In this document: one piece after another, positions 47,962 through 59,194 of the stretch
How the letters are laid out: each line of letters begins with the position of its first letter
Position numbering within the stretch: the stretch's first letter is position 1
Origin: Coniochaeta sp. PMI_546
Lineage: Eukaryota; Ascomycota; Sordariomycetes; Coniochaetales; Coniochaetaceae
Direction of reading: 5' to 3'
DNA length: 64,000 nucleotides
Assembly (NCBI GenBank): GCA_021432605.1
Contig: MU271146.1
Coordinates: 930,001 to 994,000, forward strand
Made by a program: the position numbers and the translations under genes
The notes under the pieces: generated by a model
What the model saw: only the letters and a program-made list of their open reading frames with translations
What the model was told of the DNA's origin: nothing
The model's database searches: none

Positions 47962-48758
47962 ACGAGTCAATGACACTGGGGGTAGTTCGACATCTGAACA
48001 TGGTTGGTTGAGCCTTGGAGAAACATGCACTTTGGGGGGGCCTAAGTCTACGGGGTACGGAGTTTTGAGTTCACCAAAAAAAGCCCTGTACATTTGATGG
48101 TGTTGTACGATGGATATGCTGCATACTGGACTCTCCCACTGGCTTCGGGCACCTGTACACTTTTAGACTACGGCTCCTTTATCTCCGCTCTTCTTCTAGC
48201 TTTGTCTTTGATATGTAGTATAGACAGACTGGAAGTGTAATAGAGGCTCACGAAGCTGATTTCTCAAGGCAGACTATATTGTGTCAGCTTTGTGAAGAGA
48301 CGCTGCGTCATTTCATATTCAGTTGTCGATAGATTTGCATTGGGTACATGATCAAATTCCAACCCTAAGTCGGTTTGAAAGGACACATGGGCCGAGCCCA
48401 GGCATGATAGTATTTAGTTGACGTTGGGCGTGCACTCGGATTCAACATTTCAGGTTCGCCAAATGTGACAGGAAGGTTGTATCGACCGCGTAGGCGCAAA
48501 GAGGCATATGAGTGACCAGAATAGCAACGGTCTATTCGCTCGAGACTGATCTGGTTTATCCACCACACAGCACTCTCTTCCCCCCCCTTTTCACTGTTTT
48601 CGCAGCAAGTCCAGGTCCAAAACCGAAGTCAACCGTGTAAACTCCATTATGCCGTACGATAGTCCCAGCAATGCCTCGACAGAAACCGGGTGTGAAATCC
48701 TCAAGCCTTCCACCGTCACTTCATGCCAACCGTTCCTCATCCCCGTCGACAAATGCAT
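47962..48758. other. Convergent 3' region, EF-Tu / S29
   Basis: Shared 3' sequence of two convergent translation genes. No gene or repeat is seen. Confidence 0.65.
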
Positions 48759-49175
48759 TTAACGGAACTGAAAAAAGAGAACCAACGTTAGTCCGGGTCT
48801 TCGGTAGAGCCGTATCTGCGATGCGGCATGATTGTGCCCGTCCGCGGATTGACCGATCGTGGGGGGGGATTCGTACCTTGGTGAAGCCGATATCAGTCGA
48901 CTTCTCGCGGAAGCACTGACGGCAGATGTTGAGTCCGTACTTGCGGATCAGACCGGCCTGGTGAGAGCAGACGCGGCTGCGAATTTTGTGTCAATCGTTA
49001 GCCATCCAATCCATCCATCCATCCATAACCCCTTCCTCTCACACTTCCATCACCCAACACACAGAGTCCCTCCCTCCGCTGGATCGTAACCGGGTTGGAG
49101 TTTGGTTGCTTACCAGGCGCGGGAGCCCTTGCCGTACGTCTTAGGGCGGGAGTTCCAGACGGTATCGTGAGACAT
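48759..49175 (-). CDS. RPS29: 40S ribosomal protein S29 (uS14)
   Basis: Exons 49175-49114, 48976-48877 and 48767-48759 give 56 residues, the exact family length. It is a zinc-binding protein of the small-subunit head. The sequence starts [20 protein letters not shown] and continues through [23 protein letters not shown], so all four zinc Cys are present (CxxC and CxxC), and ends IGFTK-FR. The last exon is only nine bases (Phe-Arg-stop), preceded by CTAACG and a T-rich tract ending TTTCAG; yeast S29 also ends in KFR, which supports it. The first intron contains an (ATCC)n run. None of these exons is long enough to stand out as an open frame. Confidence 0.93.
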
Positions 49176-50200
49176 GATTGCGGTTTTGTCGGTGCTGACT
49201 GGTAAGAGTAGCTGAAGGTGTTTCTCGTGGACGATGGCTGGCTTGATCTGGGGGGACGGGTTTCCGAAATTTCGCGGTCGAGGGTTGAATTCGCTTGCTT
49301 GGGTTAAATTTTTGTGTGGGCTGAGTGGGCTGGTCGCTTGGTGGACTGGGGTTGGACTGAGCCCCAATGTGGCTAGTAGAATCCTCAGGATGTGGCTGGT
49401 GAAAGTGGGTCTGACGAGCAGAAACGAGCATGTACCCTCGTATATACTAGAGGTAGGTACTCTGAATCTCACCTACATCAAGCACATCGCAAGTCCTAAA
49501 ATTCTTTTCTATATGAACTGAAACAGCCGACTCCCCTGGATGCTAGATGGACGTAATCACCATTTCTCTCCTTCAAGAAACAACCTTGCTGTGCAATCTA
49601 CCTACTGTGTTCCACTACTGAGAGGAGATGGAGGCTCAAATGGCCCTCTTCTCTCGACTGGGAGTAGAAGACGTCGATGCCGACATATCCTCTCCTCACG
49701 AGACACTTATTATTCTCTGCTTTCTCTTTGACGGGGCCAAAGAAGTCGCACATATGTCGAAAGAGAGCAGCAGTCATAACTCACGGAATCGACGACGAGA
49801 TAAGAAGTGTCTCAACTGTCGAGTATCACCAAATGTGTAGAGGGTCAGCTCAGCCTGTCAAGTATCGAGATCATAACAAAAATAATCTCTTCATTGCCGA
49901 AACAGCCCTCAGATGGCAGGCTAACACACCAGGTCATCCGTTCCATCCACCACGAAGAGTCCATGCTCAGACGATGCTCAACCAGCGTGGAGGCAGCAGC
50001 AAGAATAAAACTCAAAGCGTGTGTTCGACACCTATGGGTGTGGTGATCCCCCTCCTCTTTATATTGTCCTTCTCTAAACGCCAGAAAGTCTTCTCAAATC
50101 TATCCCATCCAGCCGCTATGACGACACTTTACATCAAAAGATATCTCAATAAATCATTCAACAGCACGGTACTCCTTGCTGCAAGGAGAAGGCGCCCACC
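49176..50200. other. S29 promoter and 3' region of the coiled-coil gene
   Basis: The S29 promoter lies next to 49176 and contains the shared element at 49259-49277. The rest is the downstream region of the minus-strand gene ending at 50201. Open frames here lack recognisable content. Confidence 0.55.
49259..49277. promoter_or_regulatory. Shared promoter element, S29 copy
   Basis: GGTTTCCGAAATTTCGCGG begins 84 bases upstream of the S29 start, in inverted orientation relative to the gene. It contains the palindrome CGAAATTTCG. One base differs from the EF-Tu promoter copy. Confidence 0.5.
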
Positions 50201-51748
50201 TCACGCTGTCCCGACGCCTGGCCTCCTGAGGTCAACAATCGTATTCGCCTTGGCTGGCAACGGACAGGTTCGCTTTGCCCTTGGCAGGACACCCTCAACG
50301 GCAGGCGTCGCCGCCGTCGCAGACCCAAAACTGCTCGACCGGTGCATCTCGCTCGCGGTTCGCTTCAGCGACGGCAAGGTTGGAACTATGTCACCCGCCG
50401 CCGGCCGATTATCGTCATCCACGGCAATATCGTCGTCGTCGTAAGGGTCATTATCTAGCAGTGGGTCAAACTCCCAACTCTCCTCCAGTCCTTCGGTGAA
50501 GATCGGTGCGCGGCGCACGGCGTGCCAGGACAGAGCATGTGGCTCTCGCATCGTGATGTACAGCGATTCCATCATGCCGTTGGCATCGCAGACGGCGCAG
50601 TTCTTCCGCAGGAACTCGGCGTCGTACTGCTCGTCAATGAGATGCGGCTCAAGCTGCCGGAGCATCGGGAGGCCCTGAAGCTGCTCTGCGTTGCACAGCT
50701 CGGCCTGGAGAGGCATCCACGGCCGACCTCTCAGGAGACTGCCGAAGGCTTTGTTGACGGCGGCGCAGAATGCTTCGGCGGAAGGTCCTCGGATGGGCAC
50801 CACCTGGTGGAGTCCGCGCGAGAGACATCGCTGGTACGCGTTCGTGTTCCTCTCGAATGGCATAGGGATGGTGGCGTGGGGCAGAAGCGATATGTGCACG
50901 GTCCAGATGCCCGATGCGGCGGAGACGGAGCCGGTCCGAGTGGGCTGAGGCGTAGGCACGGGTTGATCGAGGGTTGAAGCGTCGCTGTGGTCCGGGTTCG
51001 CTGATGACGGACTCGGACCGAGAGTTTCCCCTAAAGGGCGATCCAAAGCACCTAAAGGGTGGTTCAGGCCGTTTGGGGTCCGCGCCCCGGACATTGATCT
51101 ACCGCGCGGTCGAGGATCCCGTCCCCTGGTATGTGGTTTCTCGCTCTCATCTAGGGTCTCCTGGATATATTCGATTCTCTCTTCCAGATAAGTATCCGCA
51201 TCTTGCAGCTCAAGTTGCCTGTCGTCCAGGCGTTGCAAGACAGCGTCGACGCCAGCCAGACGATTCAACACGTGGTTCATCTGCAACTCCTGCCCTTCGA
51301 CCTTCCTTTGCACATGCTGAAAAGAGTTCCAAGCTAGTGTCGAGTTCGAGAATGCTCGCTTGATCTCCTGGCTGAACTCTTCCCTGCTCCTCTCAACCTC
51401 CTCCTCCAGTCCGCTCACCCTTGCCAAGATGGCTTGGCTTGCATCATCGTCCCTATCTCTTGCGGTCGCATCCTGTCCAGAATACCTCTCCTCCAGTTCC
51501 TTGATCCTTTGCTTCAGCAGATCCATTTCGGAGGGCTCGGCCTCTTTGTTGTGGAAGCACGCAAGATGTCCACAATCGCATGTCGCTCCGGGTAGTCCTC
51601 GGTTTAGGGTGAAGTTGACGCAAGCACAGCGCTGGCCCTTGATCTCCGGTAGCAAGAGTATGTACCGACAATGACCCTGTGGAAGCGACGACTCATCCAC
51701 TTGGGTGACAGGTCCCTGTGGCGGTGAAGGTGTCGACTTGGCCGACAT
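50201..51748 (-). CDS. Unrecognised coiled-coil protein with an N-terminal Cys-rich motif
   Basis: A single exon of 515 residues from the ATG at 51748; the frame is open further upstream but without ATG. I do not recognise a named family. Residues about 30-75 hold CRYILLLPEIKGQRCACV and LPGATCDCGHLACFH, a CxC..CxCxH arrangement suggesting metal binding. A long heptad-like helix follows (about 85-220: MDLLKQRIKELEERY, ARVSGLEEEVERSREEF), then a Ser/Pro/Arg-rich linker. A compact C-terminal part (IWTVHISLLPHATIPMPFERNTNAYQRC) has a CAVCDANGMMESLY segment and ends with a basic patch (RAKRTCPLPAK). The layout suits a nuclear or cytoplasmic scaffold or regulator, which is inference only. Confidence 0.75.
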   Translation of the reverse strand: MSAKSTPSPPQGPVTQVDESSLPQGHCRYILLLPEIKGQRCACVNFTLNRGLPGATCDCGHLACFHNKEAEPSEMDLLKQRIKELEERYSGQDATARDRDDDASQAILARVSGLEEEVERSREEFSQEIKRAFSNSTLAWNSFQHVQRKVEGQELQMNHVLNRLAGVDAVLQRLDDRQLELQDADTYLEERIEYIQETLDESEKPHTRGRDPRPRGRSMSGARTPNGLNHPLGALDRPLGETLGPSPSSANPDHSDASTLDQPVPTPQPTRTGSVSAASGIWTVHISLLPHATIPMPFERNTNAYQRCLSRGLHQVVPIRGPSAEAFCAAVNKAFGSLLRGRPWMPLQAELCNAEQLQGLPMLRQLEPHLIDEQYDAEFLRKNCAVCDANGMMESLYITMREPHALSWHAVRRAPIFTEGLEESWEFDPLLDNDPYDDDDIAVDDDNRPAAGDIVPTLPSLKRTASEMHRSSSFGSATAATPAVEGVLPRAKRTCPLPAKANTIVDLRRPGVGTA

Positions 51749-54700
51749 GGTGGCCGACCGTTTCCCAGGGAAACTAAGATGCACTTCGCGAATAATCCTT
51801 GGTGACTGGTTATCGAGAGGAGGGACCCTATGGGACGGCGAGAGGCTGGCAAAGGGGGGATGACAGAAGATTATGTTCGACAGCAGGGGATGGTTTTGAA
51901 GGTCACGAGCCAACACAGATAGTGCTATCGGACCTTACACATAGCAGACAAGACTCTTGAAACGGGTTCTTGGAAGTCGTCCATGGGTCAGGTCTGGACC
52001 TGTGGTAGTTCAAATAGATGGCAGTGAGGCCAATACCATCTAGGTGAAGTCGTGCAAAGGGAGAGTGGATATTGCAAGGCGAGAAGATGTGGAACGAGGT
52101 TATCCTGGAGCGGCGGCTCTTTGCATGTATGTATAAATTATGAGGTGAGCAAAGACTCAGCAAAGTTGCTGGGTTAGGGGGCACGGAATCGGGCTCAGAT
52201 AGACGCCCATATGCCACGATGCGAGACAGGGCAGGAGCAGGGGTTTCAGGAACCAGAAGTGGCAGAGAGATAAAAGAAAAAGACAGTGCTTTGATAGGGA
52301 CGGAAGGTCTCTCGGTGGTATGCTGGCGCAATGTCTGAGCCAGATGGTAAATGGTGGAGCAGGCAGCGTCTGACTTGATAGGTAGGTGTCGCAAAGATAT
52401 CCCGGGTATCGATGGAATGGATGCCAGCAGCGTCTGATACCGGGAGGTTGCAGACTCAGCAAACGTCTGTTTTGTTTTGCGGCCAAGCAGTTTGGCTGCG
52501 GCCCCGGCGCAAGATAAGTTAAAATAGGTCAAGGTGCAGCGCCAGTGGGAAGATGGCCGAGATAACAGGGGATTATCGGACAAGCGCCCTGTTTGACTGA
52601 GGGAGAGTAACAGTCGATGTACGTGTATTTTCGTAGCCCAGAAATGACGTTCTGTCAGCGATGATCCTGAGCTGTACTTTTCTAAGTGACGGTGAGACCA
52701 CCTGGCAGCCAAGGCGTGATCCTCTTGTATGGAAGAGTCAAGGTCGCGGCCGGGTAGTGAATCCTAGGGGGCCCTGGGGGGATGGGTGGAAAAGACGGAC
52801 TTCAGTTGAGGGGCGACGTGATCCTTGGAGGTTGTTGGACAAAGAGATAGGGCCGGCTACGAAGATTTGACGGAGATAAATTAGCATGGGGGGATGTGGC
52901 AGCTCATGTCTCGACAGGCGGCAATTGGGGTTGTTATTCAAAAAGCAGGGTACCCCTTGAGCGACTTAACCCCACCATGGGCGCGGGAGGTTCCCCGGTA
53001 TGAACAGGTACCGGCCCGGATGGGGTACAGAGTTGGAGGTACCCAACTTTTTCTTGAGCCTGGAGTGGTGATACGGGGGGACGCACGACGGGTACGGGTA
53101 GATACAGGTGCTGTGAGACCTCGAAAGCATTACACTTACACGTAGAGTGCGCAGGCCGGAGTGAAAGAGATTGTCGTACACTAGAATAACGGCGTCTGGA
53201 TCGACGGAACAGCATCGAGCTGGTGTTTGAGGACACCTTGCAGGTCAAGAGTTACGGCATCAATGACTGATCAAACTTGTAGCAACCTTACCCACGCACA
53301 CACCACCACCACGCGCATCAGCGGGCTCCCGCTGTCTGATTTTTTGACCGCATTGAAAGCGCCGCGGTCAAGCCTGGGCTTGATGGCACGGCGAGACCAA
53401 CAAACCTTCGGTTAGAAGTCATACCTAACAAGAATGCCCCGGGGGAACGGCTTTGTGCACGGAAGTGTGGGCCTTGGATCGCGACTTGTTCACTCCGGTG
53501 GTAACGTACGCGTGGGCAGCCGTCGAGGTTCTCGCAAGTTCAAAGAGGTTGTTGGAATTTTCATGCGCAGCACTTGCAGATTTCAAAAACGTCAAGCTCT
53601 GAAGCCACCCACGCTTGCTCCACTTTTAGCCTTCTTACCGGAATTGCACCCTTGAATCCGATATTGCTGCTAAGTCTGGTACGTACACATACATAGTAGA
53701 GGTACCTTGGCCTTCGTCGGATCATGTCGACATCAACGGTGCTTCATCCGATCGCAACGAGACCCTTGCACCGAGAAGACAGACGGGAAAGAGGACACGC
53801 CGGCAACAATTCTCATCCCGTTTTGAATGTATCACATGCATCATGCTCACCTGTACTGTACCATAGACCGCACAAAAGTCTGGGTTGGCAAACATTCGTC
53901 ACCCTGTTGTCCTGCGCTGTACTGCGGGTCGCGCCTTTTCGCCGTTACGGACAGATGCGACTTTATCAATGAGGGACACGGCGCGAACAGTGGGACTGGA
54001 CCTGCTACAGGGGTCCAGAAGCGCACGGCCAAGATGCCACATGGATGACGATGGCCACCAGTGGGGGGTTACAAAGATAAGAATGTCGCCCCAAGCTTCT
54101 GGTCACCCTCGTGATTCGTTACATCTTCTGTACAACGTTTCCCGTTTACGATAACACACCGCTAACACCTCTTCTCCCCTCGCTTGACTTTGCTACGTGT
54201 ATATCGTGTTAGAGGAATCAAACATGAAAGGCAAAACGTGGATCTCAAAGACGGAAAGTCACAAACATCCAACGTGTTGGTACTTGGGATAGCATACAAG
54301 AGCCAGCAATGAAACAACTGGCCAATGGACCCTGTCGGCATTTCATCCCAAGGCTGGCACAACCAGCCGCCCAAGAAAGATCGCGATACTGTGGAATCAA
54401 TCCCATTCGGTCGTCGTTGATCAGCCCGAATCCAGAACAATCGCGCGCCTCTGCACATAACTTGGGAGGCTTCGGGCTCACCATCCCCATATAAGGCCAG
54501 ATACGAATCCCTATCTTCGACTTGTTCAGCGACGAGCTGGTGCTTCCTGATAAGCTCTTTGGTTACTTTCTCGCAGGAAGAGTATACCTTTCATGTGATA
54601 GTAGCAAATGCATGTTGCCCAGAATCTGCCTGCCACAACGGTGGGTGACACAACAGGGCATTGCGCTTTTCCAACCGACATATCGTTCGATCCAAAGATC

Positions 54701-56937
54701 TGGTCTCAAGCCAGCAGAAAAAACAAAGGCCAAAAAAATAACATATCAAAGAATCTCCCAAAAGCAATGTCTCTCGTATCCTCCATACTGTTGGGCATAG
54801 TCACACAGCCAGTTCGGTTTTTTGTCCGTACCGATGGTTCGGTTGTTATCGTCGACGTTTCGCATCCCTTCCATCATGCCCCCACATCCGTTGTCAGCCC
54901 ATGCTGTTCGGGAATGGCGAGCGCAGATTTGAGCTCGACACACAAAAGCGTTATGGTCATTGTGCACCTGAGGTAGCCTGCCGAAGTGCAATACCGTAAC
55001 CCAAGGCTATCAGCGTCCGGCAGACTCCAAGTGGCACAGCACCCAGGCTGAGGGCGCAAGCCCGCTGTCTCAGCGCCTGAACTCCGGGCTGGATGACTGG
55101 CCCGATCGAGCCCGTGAACAAACAAAGCGGCGGACGAATGCAGGGGCAATGGCGTGGTACAAGTTCGTGATTTCAGCACTCACAGTCGCCATACCGCCCA
55201 TATGGCGAGCAGTCGATCCGCTATATCGTCATCCCTGGACCCCTTTTTCGGCACTGTAAATGTACAAAGGACCTTCTAATCAGCAGTACCAAGGTCGAAG
55301 ATCATGCTATTGTGACAGGATGACAACCAACGGGAGGGAAATAGATTGCAGATATTCTCACCGAGTCTTGCAAGTATCCACTCGGTGAGTTTTCGATCCA
55401 GGCCGTTGCAGGCTCTCAGACTCTTCTCGACGGTTTTTTTCTCTCCTACACTACTCCCCTGTTCCCCTGTGGCCGATCCGGATCTGCACCATGTGCGGCT
55501 TGCCCTTGCGTTTGCCGCATCGAGCAGGACCGAGCCGTTAAGATAACAAGATGGCCAATGCTCACTGCTTGCGGCTCCCTACGTGTAAGTCCCAACCTGG
55601 ACGTCATTGCACCGCTCGCTCCTGTTTGGTCGATAAACGGCAAAAGTACAGCTAAACACGTCTGGCGGCGTGGGTGTCGATGTCTTGAAGTCCTCTTGCA
55701 TTAATCGAGACGATCTCCTTGATAAAGGGTCGCAAGATAATTGGCGGTACAGCCAGCTATTTGGTGGCACACAGCCGATTCAGTGTCGCAGATTGAGCTT
55801 ACAGCTTGCTGCATCGCCACCGTCAGTGGCTCGTTGAATAACTCAGAAGATTCGAAGACAGGTGAATGCAAGACTCGGCGCGTTCTTTCGTATCGTTGTC
55901 TGTTGGCGCTTTCAGATCAAGCTTGCGCACCGCGATATGTGGCAATCACAGTACAACAGTTCATATGCCGTGCATAATTATCCGGCAGGGTATGCAAGAG
56001 CAGATGGCAACAGCAGCCTTGAGGACACACACATTTCTACCGCATCGGACCGAAGGCCATTAGGTAATGAAACCCATTCCCGTTCAGTGAACATCACGGA
56101 GTTCGAACTCAGAAGGGAGAAAAGTGACAACTCACATGCTGCGCTTTATCGAAGGCAGACAGCGGGACACTTCTTCCGTCAGGACCGTCAAAAGAATTAA
56201 CTTACGGTGGATTACGGCTGCCAGGACGTCGTGTTCGAGCCGCGCTTCGTAGCATGCGGCGACCTCACCTGGTCAGAAGGAGCAAGGCAAGAGCGGAAGC
56301 TAAAGAGGCATCGCAAGTAAATCTCTCAGTCAAATGCATGCTCTCGGTTACCGGATGCCATCCGCGGACGGCAGTGGGAGGATCCCGTGAGACATGGCTT
56401 GCTGAATGACTGTACCGATCAGATAAGAAAACACGGGAACGTGGCATGCGCGGGACTGTCGAGCAGAGCGGGATGCTCACAGGTTGTCTCAGCTGACCAG
56501 ACTGGACGTCTCGGGACGTGCCCGACGCCATGCAACCGCAGAGCCGAATGAACCATAACACGGTACCACGCAGCCGATGATTATTAGTAACAGTCTCGAT
56601 GCCTCCCAAGCTGTGCAAGCCAAAGCTACTGCAAGTGATGGCAGACAGGTCTGGTACTAACAGCGATTCGCTTGTCGTATGATATGTTACGCCCCAGGCA
56701 TGGACGGTGTCCATTCGCTGTCAGGGCGGCTAGATTGCCGCCGCCCGGTCTAGCCCCGCACTGCGGCGATGGCACCTCCAGCTCCAGCTCTTGTTAGACA
56801 GCGTGAGGGGTGAGATAGCTGCAAGACCTTGTAGGTATCAATAGACATAGACTGAGGGCGACTGCTAAACGCTGACGATACTGATGCCCGGGCAGCTCAT
56901 TCCTCGTGAGATCCTTACACAAGGATCCTCGTCGAAG
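51749..56937. other. 5.2 kb stretch without a convincing gene
   Basis: The part next to 51749 is probably a long 5' leader of the coiled-coil gene: the frame 51903-52712 on the minus strand is open for 270 codons but low-complexity Ser/Leu/Arg/His-rich and without a family. Beyond it the sequence to 56937 holds only short frames. Composition is even, with no long repeat, no terminal repeats and no AT-rich RIP-like decay. Confidence 0.45.
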
Positions 56938-57978
56938 ATGGCGTTCGGTAGCAGCGTTGACACGCTCATTGAGGTTTACTCCAACTGCATCTCTCTTCTG
57001 AAAGCGTTCAAGCGCAGAGGCGAGGGCGCAACTTCCCGCCGTAATGAACACGACCGCAAGCAGGTTCAGCTGCGCAAATATCTTAAGTCGGACAGGGCAC
57101 GGGTCCAGCGTGCGTACTCATCCGCCGTATCAGAGGCTGGAAGCCGGTTTGAAAGGGGCGACGGTAAGAAGATGACAAGAACACAGTGGCTCTCTTTCTA
57201 TGACCAAAAGCTAACGTCAGAACTTTATGGGCGGAAAGACCGTGCGAGATCGGCTCTGAGCCGTGTACTCAAGAAGCTGAAGGCGGCTATCACCAATATC
57301 TTGCGTTCAGCAAGTAAGCATCCGCAACCGGTGCTAGACTATGAGTCTCTCATGTTACTGTCCAATGCGTCACGGTCAGAGACGCTCAGGACGTTTGATC
57401 AGCTATCTCGCCGCTTGGGGAGCTCATCCTCTCGGCTTACTGTTGTGACAACTTCCACTGATCCCAAGCGAAGGAGCGGCCACTCGTCTTCGAGCTCGAC
57501 AAGCTCCTCAAAGGGTAGCAACAGCGGTAAGAAGGACGGCCCATCAACGAGGAAGACGAATAGGTCCAACCAAGATGTAAGAGAGCGCAAGGGTACAGGT
57601 AGCCATGAAGCAAGGAAGGAGAAGAGGTCGAAGCCAACGTCTACACCACCATCACAACAAAAACCACTCTCAGGGAAAAAGAGGTCGAGCACAGTGGAAA
57701 CCCTACCTCCGCTCCGCAGCCAGACACCAGCCCGGCGATCACCGATTCAAACAGCAGTGCCGAATAGGTTGTCGCTGGCATCCATCGCGACTGACAGCAC
57801 TAAGCTGGGCGAGATTCCGGAGAGAAAGTGGACGTCGAGGCATATCAGGCCACGAAATTCTGGTTCGTCTCTCGATGACTTTGAGTACTACAACGTGGAT
57901 CCTATCTTCCCCTTAAAACCATATGAGAGTCCTGTCAAGGAGAGGAGGTTTCTCGGGTTATTTCGGCGCAGGTCATGA
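56938..57978 (+). CDS. Unrecognised fungal protein with basic helical N-half
   Basis: A single exon. I place the start at 56938 (AAGATGG, MAFGSSVDTLIEVYSNC), giving 346 residues; an in-frame ATG at 56884 would add 18 poorly composed residues. The first 180 residues are helical and basic (CISLLKAFKRRGEG, RKYLKSDRARVQRAYSSAVSEAG, ALSRVLKKLKAAITNILRSA). I recall similar N-termini in uncharacterised Pezizomycotina proteins. The second half is Ser/Lys/Pro-rich low complexity with a short conserved-looking end (SSLDDFEYYNVDPIFPLKPY, RRFLGLFRRRS). No catalytic motif is visible. Confidence 0.7.
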   Translation: MAFGSSVDTLIEVYSNCISLLKAFKRRGEGATSRRNEHDRKQVQLRKYLKSDRARVQRAYSSAVSEAGSRFERGDGKKMTRTQWLSFYDQKLTSELYGRKDRARSALSRVLKKLKAAITNILRSASKHPQPVLDYESLMLLSNASRSETLRTFDQLSRRLGSSSSRLTVVTTSTDPKRRSGHSSSSSTSSSKGSNSGKKDGPSTRKTNRSNQDVRERKGTGSHEARKEKRSKPTSTPPSQQKPLSGKKRSSTVETLPPLRSQTPARRSPIQTAVPNRLSLASIATDSTKLGEIPERKWTSRHIRPRNSGSSLDDFEYYNVDPIFPLKPYESPVKERRFLGLFRRRS

Positions 57979-58792
57979 CGCAGGTCTGCGTTTCAGAAAA
58001 CACTCGTTGATCATGATGTGGTCATACGTGGAATTCGAGCTTGCATCCCTCCATACCCAGGATCCTAAGGCAGGATAGCATCACCGTTTGTACATCGTGT
58101 TATTCAGTACTGTAGCCCTTGTTATACACGACATCTTCGTCTGAAAAGAACACGCGGTAAGGTCGGGCGCGAGCGTACTAGCCTCGGGTTGGACATGGTC
58201 GGCCAATGACGCCCTTGTGTTCTGGCTGTCGACCTGTGTTGCGTTCTTTTAGTCCGTTCAAGTCTTGCCTCGTGAACACGGATGAAGAAAATCTTCAGTT
58301 TGCTCAACACTGCGATCACCCACTCACCAGGCCGGTCAATTCTGGCGGGGGACGGAGGAGGCTGCTGAGCAGGTAGATTGAGGTTCCCCTGGCATACATA
58401 GGAGTATACTTTTCAAAGAGTGACTTCACGCACCCCATGACACCGCAAAAGCTGCCTATTTCTCTGCTACTCAAGTGGGCGTTGGTGGCATAGCTGCGGT
58501 TTGGGTCTCAAGCTTGCAACAACTCGACAACTATAGGGTGTACCTTAGGGCGACCTGGGTCTTAGGAGAAGTGGGCAAGTATGCCTTTCCTCTCGTCTTA
58601 CACTAGGTACATCAGCACGGAGTTTCGAAAATATAATAATGTCGTAGAATTAGCACATACCTTAGAGTAAAGTGTATTCTAGAGTAGTAAATTCGGTAAC
58701 CTAGCACTTTACGTGATAGGGTGGAGTTTTAGGCAAAGGTTATGCATATCTATATGGTATATCTTAAGAGCGAACTGAATATCAAGCAACCA
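57979..58792. other. Intergenic, AT-richer before the tRNA gene
   Basis: The 3' region of the upstream gene, then from about 58610 to 58790 a clearly AT-richer block leading up to the tRNA. No repeat ends or coding remnants are seen. Confidence 0.5.
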
Positions 58793-58864
58793 GGTCTTGT
58801 GGCTCAATGGCAGAGCGTCTGACTACGAATCAGGAGGTTGCAGGTTCGACCCCTGCCAAGATCA
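58793..58864 (+). tRNA. tRNA-Arg (anticodon ACG)
   Basis: The cloverleaf folds by eye. The acceptor stem GGTCTTG pairs with CAAGATC (one G-T), followed by discriminator A58864. A D arm follows at TGGCTCAATGGCAGAGC. The anticodon loop CTACGAA sits on a 5-bp stem, so the anticodon is ACG (read as ICG, arginine CGN codons). The T arm is GCAGG-TTCGACC-CCTGC. There is no intron. Internal A and B box sequences (TGGCTCAATGG, GGTTCGACCCC) fit RNA polymerase III use. Confidence 0.97.
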
Positions 58865-59194
58865 TTATGTTTTTGAGTTATCTGTGACACTTTTTTTTTT
58901 TTTTGGATTTTCTTTTTTGTTGCTCTCCCCCTTCAATCAGTCTCCGAATCTCTGACATTCGAACAATTTTCCACATGCGAGTTGTATTCATGGCATGTCT
59001 GTTATCAAACATTTAGATGCCAGTCCTGTGGGAGGTTTCCAGTCGAGATCTTCGGCCGGATAAACTTCGCACCCAAAGCGGCCCCACCCAAACTTCAAGC
59101 TCCAGCAACCACTTGAGCTGCATCGCCAAAGACATCGCGACGGCAACACATTCTCTCCCACCACGCCCTCAGTTCCTCCTCACGTACCGACAAG
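58865..59194. other. tRNA 3' flank and SmD3 promoter
   Basis: Contains the Pol III terminator tracts and then the short promoter/leader of SmD3. Nothing else is seen. Confidence 0.6.
58870..58904 (+). terminator. RNA polymerase III terminator T runs
   Basis: A T5 run (58870-58874) six bases after the tRNA end, backed up by a T14 run at 58891-58904. Confidence 0.75.

Noticed and set aside
46837-48093. 418-codon open frame on the minus strand opposite mitochondrial EF-Tu
   Set aside because: It mirrors the strongly C-ending codons of EF-Tu and has no domain of its own.
51903-52712. 270-codon minus-strand frame
   Set aside because: No recognisable domain, and low-complexity pyrimidine-rich sequence directly upstream of a gene on the same strand. 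More likely leader/promoter, though not excluded.
58610-58792. Possible remnant of a long-terminal-repeat element beside the tRNA
   Set aside because: Only AT-richness is visible; no terminal repeats, target duplication or coding remains.
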